Source: Phaeobacter piscinae (GTDB lineage: Bacteria > Pseudomonadota > Alphaproteobacteria > Rhodobacterales > Rhodobacteraceae). Taken from it: a DNA stretch of 64,000 nucleotides. Where the stretch lies: the NCBI RefSeq assembly GCF_002407245.1, contig NZ_CP010684.1, positions 1 to 64,000 of the forward strand, given 5' to 3'. The notes beneath the pieces are model-generated. The model was not told the DNA's origin. It did no database searches and saw nothing but the letters and a program-made list of their open reading frames with translations. The translations under genes and the position numbers were made by a program. Positions 36,765 through 45,992 of this stretch are shown here, piece after piece (position 1 is the first letter of the stretch; every line of letters starts with the position of its first letter).

Positions 36765-38147
36765 TCAGGCGTGAATGGCCCGACCCATGGCATCAAGGCA
36801 GGCTTCCTTCACCGCTTCGGCCATCGCCGGATGCGCGTGGCAGGTGGCGGCTACCTCACCAACGGTGGCGCCTTTGGTCATCGCCAGCACCAATTCGGCG
36901 ATCAGATCACCGCCATGTGCGCCGCAGATATGAGCGCCCAGGATCTGGCCCTCGGGTGTTGCCAGCACTTTGACCGCGCCGTCAGTTTCACCCTGCGCAC
37001 GGGCGCGGGAATTGGCCATGAAGGTGAATTTGCCGACGATATAATCCGTGCCCGCCTCTTTCAGCGCCTCTTCGGTCTTGCCAACCGATGCCACCTCGGG
37101 ATCCGTATAGACGATGCCGGGGACGGTGTTGTAATCCACATGCCCCGCCTGACCGGCGAGCATCTCGACACAGGCCACGCCGTCCTCTTCGGCCTTATGC
37201 GCCAGCATCGGGCCGGGCACACAATCGCCAATCGCATAGATCCCTTCGACAGATGTGGAGAAACGTTCATCCACCTCGACAAAGCCGCGCGCATTGACGG
37301 AAACACCCAGCGCCTCCAGCCCCAGACCCCGGATCACCGGGCGGCGCCCGATGGCGACCAGCACCTTATCAGCGACCAGATGCTCTTCCTTGTCTTTGCC
37401 GACGCGGTCCAGCGTCAGGGTCAGGCCATCCTCGCTGCGGTCGATGAATTTCAGCGCGCGGCCCAGCTGGAACTTCAGCCCCCGTTTGGACAGGGCGCGC
37501 TGTGCCAGTTTGGCGATTTCGCCGTCGATGCCCGGCAGGATCCGGTCGAGGTATTCGACCACAGTGACCTTTGCACCAAGACGCGACCAGACCTGGCCCA
37601 GCTCCAGCCCGATGACACCGGCACCGACCACCACCAGATGCTTGGGCACCTCTGGCAGGGTCAGCGCGCCGGTGCTGGACACCACGTCGCCCTCGTCGAT
37701 ATCGACGCCCGGCAGCGGGGTGGGTTCGGAACCCGTGGCAATCAGGATGTTCTTGGCCTCGTGGATGTCGTCGCCGACCTGAACCTGACCCGCGGCGGGA
37801 ATGCTGGCCCAGCCTTCGATCAGGTCTACGCCGTTTTTCTTGAACAGGAAGGCAATGCCCTTGGTGAGATCGCCGACAATCTTGTCCTTGCGCGCCATCA
37901 TCGCGTCCAGATCCAGCCGGGCGCCATCAATCGCAATCCCGTGACCGGCCAGATGCGACAGGCTTTCGTATTTTCCGGAGGAGGAGAGCATCGCCTTGGA
38001 GGGGATGCAGCCGACATTCAGACAGGTGCCGCCGAGGGTTCCGCGTCCTTCGACACAGGCCACCTTGAGCCCCAGCTGAGCCGCGCGAATGGCTGCAACA
38101 TAGCCGCCCGGGCCACCACCAATAACGATCAGGTCATATAGGCTCAT
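36765..38147 (-). CDS. lpdA: Dihydrolipoyl dehydrogenase (L protein)
   Basis: A 460-residue FAD-dependent disulfide oxidoreductase that reoxidises the dihydrolipoyl arm with NAD+. The FAD motif is [20 protein letters not shown] at the N-terminus. The redox disulfide is C42/C47 ([16 protein letters not shown]), and the C-terminal catalytic [13 protein letters not shown] is present. ATG 38147 has GGAGGGCGGG upstream. It is the first gene of the minus-strand glycine module and divergent from an XRE-cupin regulator, with candidate operators between. It is probably a dedicated L protein additional to those of the main 2-oxoacid dehydrogenases; the latter are not in the window. Confidence 0.95.
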   Translation of the reverse strand: MSLYDLIVIGGGPGGYVAAIRAAQLGLKVACVEGRGTLGGTCLNVGCIPSKAMLSSSGKYESLSHLAGHGIAIDGARLDLDAMMARKDKIVGDLTKGIAFLFKKNGVDLIEGWASIPAAGQVQVGDDIHEAKNILIATGSEPTPLPGVDIDEGDVVSSTGALTLPEVPKHLVVVGAGVIGLELGQVWSRLGAKVTVVEYLDRILPGIDGEIAKLAQRALSKRGLKFQLGRALKFIDRSEDGLTLTLDRVGKDKEEHLVADKVLVAIGRRPVIRGLGLEALGVSVNARGFVEVDERFSTSVEGIYAIGDCVPGPMLAHKAEEDGVACVEMLAGQAGHVDYNTVPGIVYTDPEVASVGKTEEALKEAGTDYIVGKFTFMANSRARAQGETDGAVKVLATPEGQILGAHICGAHGGDLIAELVLAMTKGATVGEVAATCHAHPAMAEAVKEACLDAMGRAIHA

Positions 38148-38200
38148 CGCCCGCCCTCCAGTTTGTCTGTCAGGGAACATATGTCCCTAACTCCCCCATG

Positions 38201-38218
38201 AGTTTCCTTTAAGAAACT
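38201..38218. promoter_or_regulatory. Candidate operator 1 (lpdA/XRE-cupin intergenic)
   Basis: AGTTTCCTTTAAGAAACT, an 18-bp palindrome with GTTTC/GAAAC arms, in the divergent promoter region. A second GTTTC-N5-GAAAC copy follows at 38241-38255. Probably the binding sites of the adjacent XRE-cupin regulator. Confidence 0.55.
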
Positions 38219-38240
38219 TTTCCACCATAAGCAACTATTG

Positions 38241-38255
38241 GTTTCACATAGAAAC
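38241..38255. promoter_or_regulatory. Candidate operator 2 (lpdA/XRE-cupin intergenic)
   Basis: GTTTCACATAGAAAC, the second copy of the GTTTC-N5/6-GAAAC motif. Its centre is 38.5 bp from that of copy 1, between three and four helical turns away. Confidence 0.5.
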
Positions 38256-38312
38256 TTTGACCTGTGTCTGAGAGGGAGTTAAACATTGGGAAATTCAGGA
38301 GATTGCCCGCCA

Positions 38313-38924
38313 ATGGAACCCATCAATCCGGAAGACGGCGCCCCCGTTGCAGAGGTTGCCGAGGCCCCGGACGGCGATGCGCTGGGGAAAATGATTCGAG
38401 ATTCGCGTAAGGAAATGGGCCTGACGCTGGAGGAGGCGGCCAAGGCCGCCAATATCGGTCGCTCCACCCTGTCGAAGATCGAGAACAACCAGACCCGCCC
38501 CAGTTTCGAGATCATTCGCCGCCTGATGCAGACGCTGGATCTGCAGACACCGCAGCTCTTTGTGCAATCCGCCAAGAGCGATATTTCCGGTCGGCGCGAT
38601 TACACCCGCAAGGGTCAGGGTGAGCATCAGGAAACCGAGACCTACGACCATGAGCTGCTGTGTACCGAGCTGACCAGCAAACGGATGCTGCCCTATTTCA
38701 GCCGGATCAAGGCGCGGGATGTGTCGGAGTTCGAAACTTGGATCCGCCACAGCGGCGAGGAATTCATGTTGGTGATCAGCGGGGAGCTGATCCTTTATAC
38801 TGAACACTACCGCCCGCTGCCGATGAAGGCCGGCGATACGGTCTATTATGACAGCGGCATGGGCCATTGCTGCGTATCAACCAGCGAAGATGACGCGCAT
38901 GTCCTCTGGGTCTCGCTGGACTAA
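38313..38924 (+). CDS. XRE-family regulator with cupin sensor domain
   Basis: A 203-residue regulator with an N-terminal helix-turn-helix (about residues 22-80: MIRDSRKEMGLTLEEAAKAA, NIGRSTLSKIENNQTRPS) and a C-terminal cupin sensor (about 125-203). The cupin has HSGEEFMLVISGELILYTEHYRPL, YYDSGMGHCCVS and HVLWVS. Some cupin metal-ligand positions (His, Glu, His) appear kept. Such regulators respond to small metabolites. It is divergent from lpdA and the glycine module, which it probably controls. Start at ATG 38313 with AGGAG 11 bp upstream; the longer TTG start is less likely. Confidence 0.85.
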   Translation: MEPINPEDGAPVAEVAEAPDGDALGKMIRDSRKEMGLTLEEAAKAANIGRSTLSKIENNQTRPSFEIIRRLMQTLDLQTPQLFVQSAKSDISGRRDYTRKGQGEHQETETYDHELLCTELTSKRMLPYFSRIKARDVSEFETWIRHSGEEFMLVISGELILYTEHYRPLPMKAGDTVYYDSGMGHCCVSTSEDDAHVLWVSLD

Positions 38925-38959
38925 TCCCCGTCTGCTGGCACCAGATCACGCGCCACAAA

Positions 38960-38990
38960 AACGCCGCCCGCGCATTGGCGGGGCGGCGTT
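38960..38990 (-). terminator. Intrinsic terminator of dabBA operon
   Basis: Perfect 10-bp stem AACGCCGCCC/GGGCGGCGTT followed on the minus strand by a run of T (about TTTTTG). It lies 26 bp past the dabA stop, between convergent genes. Confidence 0.75.
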
Positions 38991-39015
38991 GTGGGTCAGG
39001 CTGCGGGTGGCTCAA

Positions 39016-41472
39016 CTACTCGGCAGCGATGCCAAGCGAGGCTGCGGCGCCGGGGGCGTCCCCACGATCAAACCGTGACCAGCTGAGATCCCCGTCGTAG
39101 CGCCAGGCCAGCTGCCCGTGCTCATCCATGGCAATCAGATGCAGCCAGCCATTGTCGAACAGGTCGCGCACCTGCGGGTGGCGCTCCAGGATCTGGGTCA
39201 TGGCCTCACGCGGGGCTTCGATCACCACGGTCAGGCGCAGCGGATCATGTTGCAGCGCCTCGCCATCATGCACCGACTGCCACGGCAGGCCGGGTTTCAG
39301 CGCGCCGCCGTTGCCCTCCAGCACGCCGATACCGCCGGCCACATTGTGCAACAGCTTGTTGCCGCCGCCGAACAGGGCCGGGGCAACGCTGGAGCCATAA
39401 TATTGCAGGCTGATCCAGCTGGCGACCACCACCGGCGCGGTCAGGATCAGTTCCAGCACGCCAAATCCCTCATCCGCGCGCCAGTCATAGCTGTGCAGAA
39501 ACGACTGCCCGTCCAGCGCCGTGCCCTCGGTCCGGCTGCGTGGCGCCGCGACAAAGGCCCGGCACCCGGCCAGCCCCCATTCGGGGCGCAGCTCAGCCCA
39601 GTCTGACGACCGGCGCAGAATATCGCCGCCCGCCTTGGCGCGGGGCAGCCGGGCGGCGCGTTCACTGCGCGCCAGTGCCCCCGCAGCCTTGACCCAGCGG
39701 CGCAGGCGCGCAAGGTCGCGGGCCAGCCGGGTCTCACATCCGGCCGGCAGATCCTGCTCATAGAGCGTCACCTGATCGGTGGTGGTATGATGCAGCGCCG
39801 CCAGAAACACGGTGTCCTGCGGGATCTCGATCCCCGCCGCAGTCAGGCCCGCGCGCACCCCGGCGTCATTCAGCAGCCCGGCCAGAAGCCGCGCATTCAC
39901 ATCCCCTGCGTGACCGCCACAGGCGCCGCAGTGCAGGGCGCTGGCATGGGGGTTGTTGGTCACATCCGCGCCATGGCCTGCCAACAGAACCACCGGGGCA
40001 AAATTATCGGTCAGCGACATCGCCGACAGGATGGTTTTTGCCATTGCGATGCGGCTGTCCAGATCCACCGATGGGTCCAGTTGCGGCGCCGGATCGGTGG
40101 CGGCGCGACCGCTGACACCAAAGGCGTCGCGCAGCAGTTTGCCCGCATAGACCGGGCCCGTCGCCTCAACAAAGGCAAAGGACGAGACGGCCGCCAGTTT
40201 GAACCGCCCCCAGGCCCGTCTGGCCCGCGCCGCATAACGCCGGGCCAGGTCAAGCCCACCCGGTTCCGCAGCCTTGGAACAGACACCTGCCGTCAGCAGC
40301 ACCGGCCCCCGGCCTTCGGTGACATCGGATCCGGCTGCGTTATGCGCCGTCGCAAGGCCAAAGAACCCGGCAAATCCGATCGTCTCCACACCGCTATCCT
40401 GCGCTTCCAGAGCGCGGCGAAACACCTCTGAGCGGACATCAATACAGAAGGCTGCCTGTACCGCCGGGCGCGCAGCCGTACCCTCGGCGCCATCCTCAGC
40501 AACCTGGCGCGGGGTGGCCGCAAGCGTGGTGGCCAGCTGCCGCTGGGCGGCGCGTTCTCCGGCCTCCTGCAGGATCGCGTCGATGATGTGATCGCGGCTT
40601 GGCGTTACCGGGGTTTCATGCTGCGCGACCACAGCCTGCCAGCGTGCCTCCATCGCATCGCGGTACTGATGAAACAGCGCCTCGTCAAACACCATGCGGA
40701 TCGCCAGCAGCTCCACCGTGGTGGTGTCGCTGCCGCCCTCCAGCTCGGCCTGCCAGGACAGGTAGCGGCCATATTGCGCCCAGCCCTGAAGGGTGATCAG
40801 CCAGCGATGAAACCCGGTGCCCGCCGCCCCTGAGGTCAGGCCAAGCGTCTCCGAGGCTCGCCCAATCGCGCGCCAATGGGACCGGTTGGTGGCGCTGACA
40901 AAACTGCCAAAGCCGCGCAGCCCGTGGACTTCCGGCGTCAGGTCGCGGGTGGCAAACTGCCGCCAGGCCGCATAGGCGCCGCCGCTGCGATCCGGTTGCC
41001 ACAGGGCCTGACCCTGATCGAAATGGCTGGCCGCAAAGGCGCCGATCCGATCTTCGATAAGGCCGGGCCAATCGATCCCGGAGACCTCAGCCGCCAGGTC
41101 CGCAACCGTGGGCAGGGCCACCGGGTCGCCCGCAGCCTCCGCCGGGGTCAGTGCCGCATGAAGATCCGCCAGCGTCACCCCGCTGAATTCAGCACCGGCC
41201 CGCGCCAGTGCGGCGCGCAGATCGCTGTCGGTGAGTTCCCCTGCGGCCTGTTTTGCTGCCCAATGGCTGCGCTGTGGGGTCACCCGGGTGCCCGCGACCC
41301 GCGCCAACCGCGCCGAGGTCACCGCCAGTGGTTCCTCGCGCTGGCCAAGGAATGGGTTCACCGCCACGCTGGCAGTCAGCGGAAACAGCGGCGGGATTGC
41401 GCGGGCGGCCTGATTGGCGCAGGTGACCAGCTCCAACAGGGCGGCAGGATAGGTTTCGTGCTTCATCAACAT
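39016..41472 (-). CDS. dabA: Inorganic carbon uptake subunit DabA (DUF2309)
   Basis: An 818-residue cytoplasmic subunit of the DAB dissolved-inorganic-carbon accumulation system. The family contains a beta-carbonic-anhydrase-like zinc site. The expected Cys and Asp are in [12 protein letters not shown], and the His and Cys are in LLAGHGAD and [13 protein letters not shown]. Together with DabB it is thought to make CO2-to-bicarbonate hydration one-way, driven by cation flux. The start [15 protein letters not shown] is chosen at 41472, with GGGAG nine bases upstream. It lies 18 bp downstream of dabB on the same strand. Length is usual for the family. Confidence 0.92.
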   Translation of the reverse strand: MLMKHETYPAALLELVTCANQAARAIPPLFPLTASVAVNPFLGQREEPLAVTSARLARVAGTRVTPQRSHWAAKQAAGELTDSDLRAALARAGAEFSGVTLADLHAALTPAEAAGDPVALPTVADLAAEVSGIDWPGLIEDRIGAFAASHFDQGQALWQPDRSGGAYAAWRQFATRDLTPEVHGLRGFGSFVSATNRSHWRAIGRASETLGLTSGAAGTGFHRWLITLQGWAQYGRYLSWQAELEGGSDTTTVELLAIRMVFDEALFHQYRDAMEARWQAVVAQHETPVTPSRDHIIDAILQEAGERAAQRQLATTLAATPRQVAEDGAEGTAARPAVQAAFCIDVRSEVFRRALEAQDSGVETIGFAGFFGLATAHNAAGSDVTEGRGPVLLTAGVCSKAAEPGGLDLARRYAARARRAWGRFKLAAVSSFAFVEATGPVYAGKLLRDAFGVSGRAATDPAPQLDPSVDLDSRIAMAKTILSAMSLTDNFAPVVLLAGHGADVTNNPHASALHCGACGGHAGDVNARLLAGLLNDAGVRAGLTAAGIEIPQDTVFLAALHHTTTDQVTLYEQDLPAGCETRLARDLARLRRWVKAAGALARSERAARLPRAKAGGDILRRSSDWAELRPEWGLAGCRAFVAAPRSRTEGTALDGQSFLHSYDWRADEGFGVLELILTAPVVVASWISLQYYGSSVAPALFGGGNKLLHNVAGGIGVLEGNGGALKPGLPWQSVHDGEALQHDPLRLTVVIEAPREAMTQILERHPQVRDLFDNGWLHLIAMDEHGQLAWRYDGDLSWSRFDRGDAPGAAASLGIAAE

Positions 41473-41490
41473 CGCTTCAATCTCCCGGTT

Positions 41491-43041
41491 TCAGACCTGT
41501 GTCCGCTTTGACCAGCCACCCAGCAGCCGGTCAAAAATCGCATTTGCATAAAGCCCGTTGGCCAGATGAACCCGCAGCCCCGCCGCCGCCGGGTGCATCG
41601 CCCAAAGCGGAAAGGTCGCCTGCGCCACCGCCACCGCGCCAAAGCTGATGAGCGCCAGCAGGATCAGCGCCCATTCCAGTGGGCCGGGGGCCGGGGTGGC
41701 GGGCAGGGTGCCTGCGGTCAGCTTCAGCGCCGCCAGTTGCAGCAGGAAGTAACTGACCGAGGTCGCGCTGGCATAGATCACCGTGCGCCGGGTCAGCGCA
41801 CCGGGGGCGGCATCGGCCAGACCCTGCGCCAGAATATAGGCCACGCCAAAAATCAGGATCACCCCCAGCGCAATTGCCTGCACCGATTTGCCGTCAAAGC
41901 CGAAGATGGCGCCAACCAGCGCATAGATCACGATACCGATGCCAAAGGCCTGCATCACATTGCGCCCGCTTGGCACTGCGACGGGGCCCGGGCGCCGGAT
42001 CGCGGCAACATTGGCCACCGCCTCACCGGCGCTGAGAAACGCATGCGCCTTATAAAGGGAGTGCGCCACGATATGCAGCAGCGCCAGCGGGAACAGCGCC
42101 AGACCGCATTGCATGATCATAAACGCCATCTGCGCGATGGTGGACCAGGCAAGCGAGGTCTTGACCGCAGGCTGCGTCAGCATCACCAGCCCGCCAAACA
42201 GCGCGGTAAACCCGCCCAGCATCACTAGCAGCGCCATCACTGCAGGGGCCGCCAGCATCACATCGGCAAAGCGGATCAGCAGGAAGCCCCCGGCGTTGAT
42301 CACCCCGGCATGCAGCAATGCCGACACCGGCGTCGGGGCCTCCATCACCTCGGTCAGCCAGCCATGGGTTGGAAACTGCGCCGAGGCGAGAACCGCCGCA
42401 AGCGCGATCAGCACGGCGGCCGCGATTGTCAGCAGATCAGGCGCGGCGGCGGCCAGAATGGTGGCAATATCGCTGTTGCCATAGGCCAGGATCAGCAAGA
42501 GCGCAGCGATGGCCAGGGACAGCTCGCTGGCCCGCGCCACCAAGGCCTTCTTGCGGGCGGCGCGGCGCGCTGTGGTCCGGTCACGGTAAAACAACAGCAG
42601 CTGATGCAGACACAGGCTGGTGGCGGTCCAGGCCAGCACCAGCTGCACCAGATTACCCGACATCACCAGAAGCAGAACCGCCGCCAAAGTGGCCGCCATC
42701 CAACCGATAAAGGCACCCTGCCGCGCCTCGCCATCCATATAGGTGGCGCTGTAACGCAGCACGATCCAGCCAATGAAACTGACCAGGCAGAGCATCACGA
42801 CGCTGACCACATCCAGCCGCACCGACAGCCCAACCCCAAAAAGACCCAGCAGCGGCGAGCTGCCCGGACCCGCCATCATCAGCAAACCCGCTGACATCAC
42901 CGAGACGACAAAGGCGCCAAGCCCCGCATATTCCGCCAGACGCGGCAGAGGAGCAGGGCGCAGACCGGGGCTGCGGCGGGCACGGACCGCCACCGCCAGC
43001 AGCAGTACCGGGGCCAGAAGCGGCAGAAACAAATACAGCAT
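41491..43041 (-). CDS. dabB: Inorganic carbon uptake membrane subunit DabB (NuoL-like)
   Basis: A 516-residue membrane protein of the NADH dehydrogenase subunit 5/MrpA family with about fourteen helices. Core proton-channel motifs include PTHGWLTEVMEAPTPVSALLHAG and the following Lys/His-bearing helices (AHSLYKAHAFLSAG). No other complex I genes are near, and dabA follows immediately, which identifies it as DabB rather than NuoL. ATG 43041 (MLYLFLPLL) has GGGAGAA upstream; a TTG five codons earlier is also in frame. A LysR regulator is divergent. Confidence 0.9.
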   Translation of the reverse strand: MLYLFLPLLAPVLLLAVAVRARRSPGLRPAPLPRLAEYAGLGAFVVSVMSAGLLMMAGPGSSPLLGLFGVGLSVRLDVVSVVMLCLVSFIGWIVLRYSATYMDGEARQGAFIGWMAATLAAVLLLVMSGNLVQLVLAWTATSLCLHQLLLFYRDRTTARRAARKKALVARASELSLAIAALLLILAYGNSDIATILAAAAPDLLTIAAAVLIALAAVLASAQFPTHGWLTEVMEAPTPVSALLHAGVINAGGFLLIRFADVMLAAPAVMALLVMLGGFTALFGGLVMLTQPAVKTSLAWSTIAQMAFMIMQCGLALFPLALLHIVAHSLYKAHAFLSAGEAVANVAAIRRPGPVAVPSGRNVMQAFGIGIVIYALVGAIFGFDGKSVQAIALGVILIFGVAYILAQGLADAAPGALTRRTVIYASATSVSYFLLQLAALKLTAGTLPATPAPGPLEWALILLALISFGAVAVAQATFPLWAMHPAAAGLRVHLANGLYANAIFDRLLGGWSKRTQV

Positions 43042-43113
43042 AAGAGGTTCTCCCAATCACAATGCAGCACGCGACGCTGCGTCAACGACAGAGGTAACGC
43101 CGGGCGTGGATTA

Positions 43114-43131
43114 ATAAAAATTCATTGTTAT
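43114..43131. promoter_or_regulatory. Candidate LysR-type operator
   Basis: ATAA-N10-TTAT, an interrupted dyad of the T-N11-A class expected for LysR regulators, between dabB and the divergent LysR gene. Confidence 0.4.
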
Positions 43132-43137
43132 GCTCTT

Positions 43138-43160
43138 TTCGTTCTATTAAAGTGAACGAA
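43138..43160. promoter_or_regulatory. Palindrome over the LysR gene start
   Basis: Perfect 7-bp arms TTCGTTC (43138-43144) and GAACGAA (43154-43160) with a 9-nt spacer. The right arm reaches the first base of the LysR start codon. It could be an autoregulatory site or influence translation initiation. Confidence 0.45.
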
Positions 43161-44047
43161 TGCCTCTGAACTATCATCACCTGCGCTATTTCTGGGCGGT
43201 GGCCCATGACGGCAATCTGACCCGCACCGCACAGCGGCTGAACCTGTCGCAATCAGCCCTGTCTGTGCAGATCAAACAGCTGGAGGAACGGCTGGGGCAC
43301 CCGCTGTTTGACCGGCGCGGGCGGCAATTGCATCTGACCGAAGCCGGGCGGATCGCACTGGATCATGCGGATGCGATCTTTGCCACCGGGCAGGAGCTGA
43401 TCGCCACGCTGGAGGACACGCGCCGCAGCCGTCAGGCCCTGCGCGTCGGCGCGCTGGCGACCTTGTCACGGAACTTTCAGATCGGATTTCTGCGGCCGAT
43501 GCTGGCGCGCAGCGATGTTGAGGTGATCCTCAGATCCGGCAGCCCGACCGAACTGCTGGAAGGGCTGGCGACGCTGAACCTTGATCTGGTGCTGATGAAC
43601 CGAGAGCCGCCCAATGACAGCCTGACACCTTATGAAACCCATCAAATCGCGGATCAGGCGGTCAGCATCGTTGGCACCCCGGACCGGCTGAACCCGCGCC
43701 TGCCCATCCGGGAGTTGCTGACCACCCAGCCTTTTGTGCTGCCGACCACCGACAATACGGCGCGGACCGCCTTTGATGCCATGGCCAGTCGCCTGTCGGT
43801 GGTGCCACAGGTCGCGGCGGAGGTCGATGACATGGCGATGATGCGCCTCTTGGCCCGCGAAGACATCGGTCTGGCGCTGGTGGCCCCGATCGTGGTGCAG
43901 GATGAACTGTCCTCCGGGCGGCTGCTGGAGGCAGAAGAGCACCCCCGCATCCGCGAAACCTTCTATGCCATCACCCTAAGACGCCGCTTCCCGAACCCGC
44001 TGGTCCAGGAATTGCTGGCCGTCGACACCTCCGCTCTGGATGAATGA
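43160..44047 (+). CDS. LysR-family transcriptional regulator
   Basis: A 295-residue LysR regulator with an N-terminal winged helix (residues about 1-60: NYHHLRYFWAVAHDGNLTRTA, SQSALSVQIKQLEERLG) and a C-terminal effector-binding domain (about 92-290). The opening MPLNYHHLRYFWAVA is typical of the NhaR-like branch. Divergent orientation and close spacing suggest it activates or represses dabBA, possibly in response to CO2/bicarbonate or sodium status. No obvious Shine-Dalgarno site; the palindrome just upstream occupies that space. Confidence 0.88.
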   Translation: MPLNYHHLRYFWAVAHDGNLTRTAQRLNLSQSALSVQIKQLEERLGHPLFDRRGRQLHLTEAGRIALDHADAIFATGQELIATLEDTRRSRQALRVGALATLSRNFQIGFLRPMLARSDVEVILRSGSPTELLEGLATLNLDLVLMNREPPNDSLTPYETHQIADQAVSIVGTPDRLNPRLPIRELLTTQPFVLPTTDNTARTAFDAMASRLSVVPQVAAEVDDMAMMRLLAREDIGLALVAPIVVQDELSSGRLLEAEEHPRIRETFYAITLRRRFPNPLVQELLAVDTSALDE

Positions 44048-44082
44048 GGCCGCTGACCTGACCAGCAAGTTCCCGGCCACCC

Positions 44083-45219
44083 TCAGCGCATCAGCGCGCG
44101 GGCCTCTTGCGGGGGGAGCGGGGCCGGGCGGGGGCAGCTGGTGGTGGTCGCGACCCAGGCGCGGGTCTGGCCTGCCTTCAGAATGGCCATCATCACATCA
44201 ACGGTATGGGCTGCCAGCTCGATGCCGCAACGATGGGGTCGGTTCTGGGTGATGGCGGCAACCATATCCGCAAGACCGGCGGCCCGGTAATTGGCCTGAC
44301 GGCGCCCGTCGGGCCGCGTCTCATTCGGCTGGGCAAAGGGGTGATCATCCTCCGGTGCAAGGGGGATCAACTCACCATCCCCTTCGCTCATCCTGACCAT
44401 GCCGCCGAAATAATTGGGGTCGGGCAGCTGCAGCGTCCCCTTGGTCCCGTAGAGTTCCATATTGGGATGGCTGCTGGTCCAGACATCCCAGCTGGCTCCC
44501 AAAGTGATGATCGCGCCGGTGTCGAATTCCAGCAGCGCGTGGATATTGGTGGCGGTGTCGACCGGGATCTCCTCGCCATGGCGCGGCCCATTGCCGATGG
44601 TGCGGGTGGGGAAACTGGCTGCCGTCATCGCCGCCACTGATCGCACCGGACCCAGCAACTGAATGAGATTGGCGATATAATAAGGTCCGAGGTCCAGAAC
44701 CGGCCCACCCCCCGGCTGAAAGAAGAAGTCCGGGTTCGGATGCCAGTGCTCCATCCCGCGCGACATCACATGGCAGGTGCCGCCAATCACGCGGCCAACC
44801 CGCCCCTCATCAATCATGGCGCGGGCCAGCTGATGGGAACCGCCCAGAAACGTATCGGGTGCAGATCCCACGCGCAGACCGCGCTGCCCCGCCAGATCCC
44901 GCAGGGCGATGGCCTGGTCCAGCGTCAGCGCCAGTGGTTTTTCGGAATAGGCGTGTTTGCCTGCCTCCAGAATGCGCCGGGTCAGCGGATAATGCGCCTC
45001 CGGGATGGTGAGATTGACCACCACGGCGATATCCTCAGCCGCCAAGAGACCCTCCACGGTTTCGGCGCGCAACCTGTGTTCCGCCGCCCGTGCCTGTGCC
45101 GCCTCGGGGTTGATATCTGCCACTGCCCGAAGCGTCATCCCGCTGAAAAGAGGGATCATTTTCAGATAGGTGAGAGAGATATTTCCGCATCCGATGATGC
45201 CAATGCCCAGCTCTGTCAT
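44083..45219 (-). CDS. Gfo/Idh/MocA-family oxidoreductase 1
   Basis: A 378-residue NAD(P)-dependent sugar or polyol dehydrogenase. The Rossmann motif GIGIIGCGNISLTYLKMIPLF is at the N-terminus and the family signature SEKPLALTLDQAI near residue 95. The catalytic-domain segment LDLGPYYIANLIQLLGPV is in the middle. It is the last gene of a sugar import operon, 9 bp after an isomerase-like gene. It probably oxidises or reduces the imported sugar or a keto derivative; the exact substrate is unknown. Confidence 0.87.
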   Translation of the reverse strand: MTELGIGIIGCGNISLTYLKMIPLFSGMTLRAVADINPEAAQARAAEHRLRAETVEGLLAAEDIAVVVNLTIPEAHYPLTRRILEAGKHAYSEKPLALTLDQAIALRDLAGQRGLRVGSAPDTFLGGSHQLARAMIDEGRVGRVIGGTCHVMSRGMEHWHPNPDFFFQPGGGPVLDLGPYYIANLIQLLGPVRSVAAMTAASFPTRTIGNGPRHGEEIPVDTATNIHALLEFDTGAIITLGASWDVWTSSHPNMELYGTKGTLQLPDPNYFGGMVRMSEGDGELIPLAPEDDHPFAQPNETRPDGRRQANYRAAGLADMVAAITQNRPHRCGIELAAHTVDVMMAILKAGQTRAWVATTTSCPRPAPLPPQEARALMR

Positions 45220-45228
45220 AATGACCTC

Positions 45229-45972
45229 TCAGAATGCCTGTACCGTCGCCAGCGACCGACGGGCGCAGCGGCGATGATCACTTGGGTTGTCATGTTCGAT
45301 CACGTAACGATCCACGCCAGCCTTTTGCAGGGCGGCGTGAACCGGCGCCCAGGAGAGCGTGCCATGGCCCACATCGGCCCAGCCGTCCTCATCCGCGCAG
45401 GCCCCGGTCGGCGCGACATCTTTGATATGGGCGGCGTGGATCTGACCTGCAAAACGCTCCACCATGGCCACCGGGTTGTGGCCCGCGCGGGCCGTCCAGC
45501 CCAGATCCAGCTCCAGTTTCAACTCGGGCGAGGCCCCGGCGATGAGATCCAGCGGCATCACCCCGCCGCCCAGATCGGCCAGCTCAAAATCATGGTTGTG
45601 CCAGCCAAAGACAAATCCGGCCTCCTGCACCGGTCGCCCGGCGGCCACCAGACGGGCGGCAAACGCCTCCCAGCCGGCAAGGTCCACAGGCCGATCCGGT
45701 GCCTGCAGCATTGGCGCAAAAATCGCCTCGGCGCCAACGGCGCGACCAATCGCGATGGCCGCCTGCGGATCGCGCTCCAGATCGTCCAGCCCGTAGTGCA
45801 ACGTCGGCATGCTCAGCCCCGCCGCGCGCAGATCCTCGGCCAGCGTCGGCACCTGCGCAAACAGCGCGCCATAGCCCTCAACATCTGCGTAGCCAGCCTC
45901 CGCCAGCATGGTGAGCGTGTCAGCCAGCGGCCAGTTGCGCGAGCCATAGAGTTGGTAGGAAATAGCAGTCAT
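45229..45972 (-). CDS. Sugar phosphate isomerase/epimerase-like TIM barrel 1
   Basis: A 247-residue AP-endonuclease-2-like TIM barrel of the IolE/hydroxypyruvate isomerase superfamily. Seen are SYQLYGSRNWPLADTL at the start, FGWHNHDFEL (metal-binding His/Glu region), LELDLGWTARAGHNP and HAAHIKDVAP. Such proteins isomerise or epimerise keto-sugars using a divalent metal. ATG 45972 has AAGGACTTACC upstream; the longer frame to 45996 is rejected. It lies between the ABC ATPase and oxidoreductase genes of the same operon. Confidence 0.84.
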   Translation of the reverse strand: MTAISYQLYGSRNWPLADTLTMLAEAGYADVEGYGALFAQVPTLAEDLRAAGLSMPTLHYGLDDLERDPQAAIAIGRAVGAEAIFAPMLQAPDRPVDLAGWEAFAARLVAAGRPVQEAGFVFGWHNHDFELADLGGGVMPLDLIAGASPELKLELDLGWTARAGHNPVAMVERFAGQIHAAHIKDVAPTGACADEDGWADVGHGTLSWAPVHAALQKAGVDRYVIEHDNPSDHRRCARRSLATVQAF

Positions 45973-45992
45973 GGTAAGTCCTTCCGGCGCCG

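Noticed and set aside
38173..38187. GGGAACATATGTCCC near-palindrome upstream of lpdA
   Set aside because: Only the central eight bases are truly palindromic; a single copy with no matching site elsewhere in the region.
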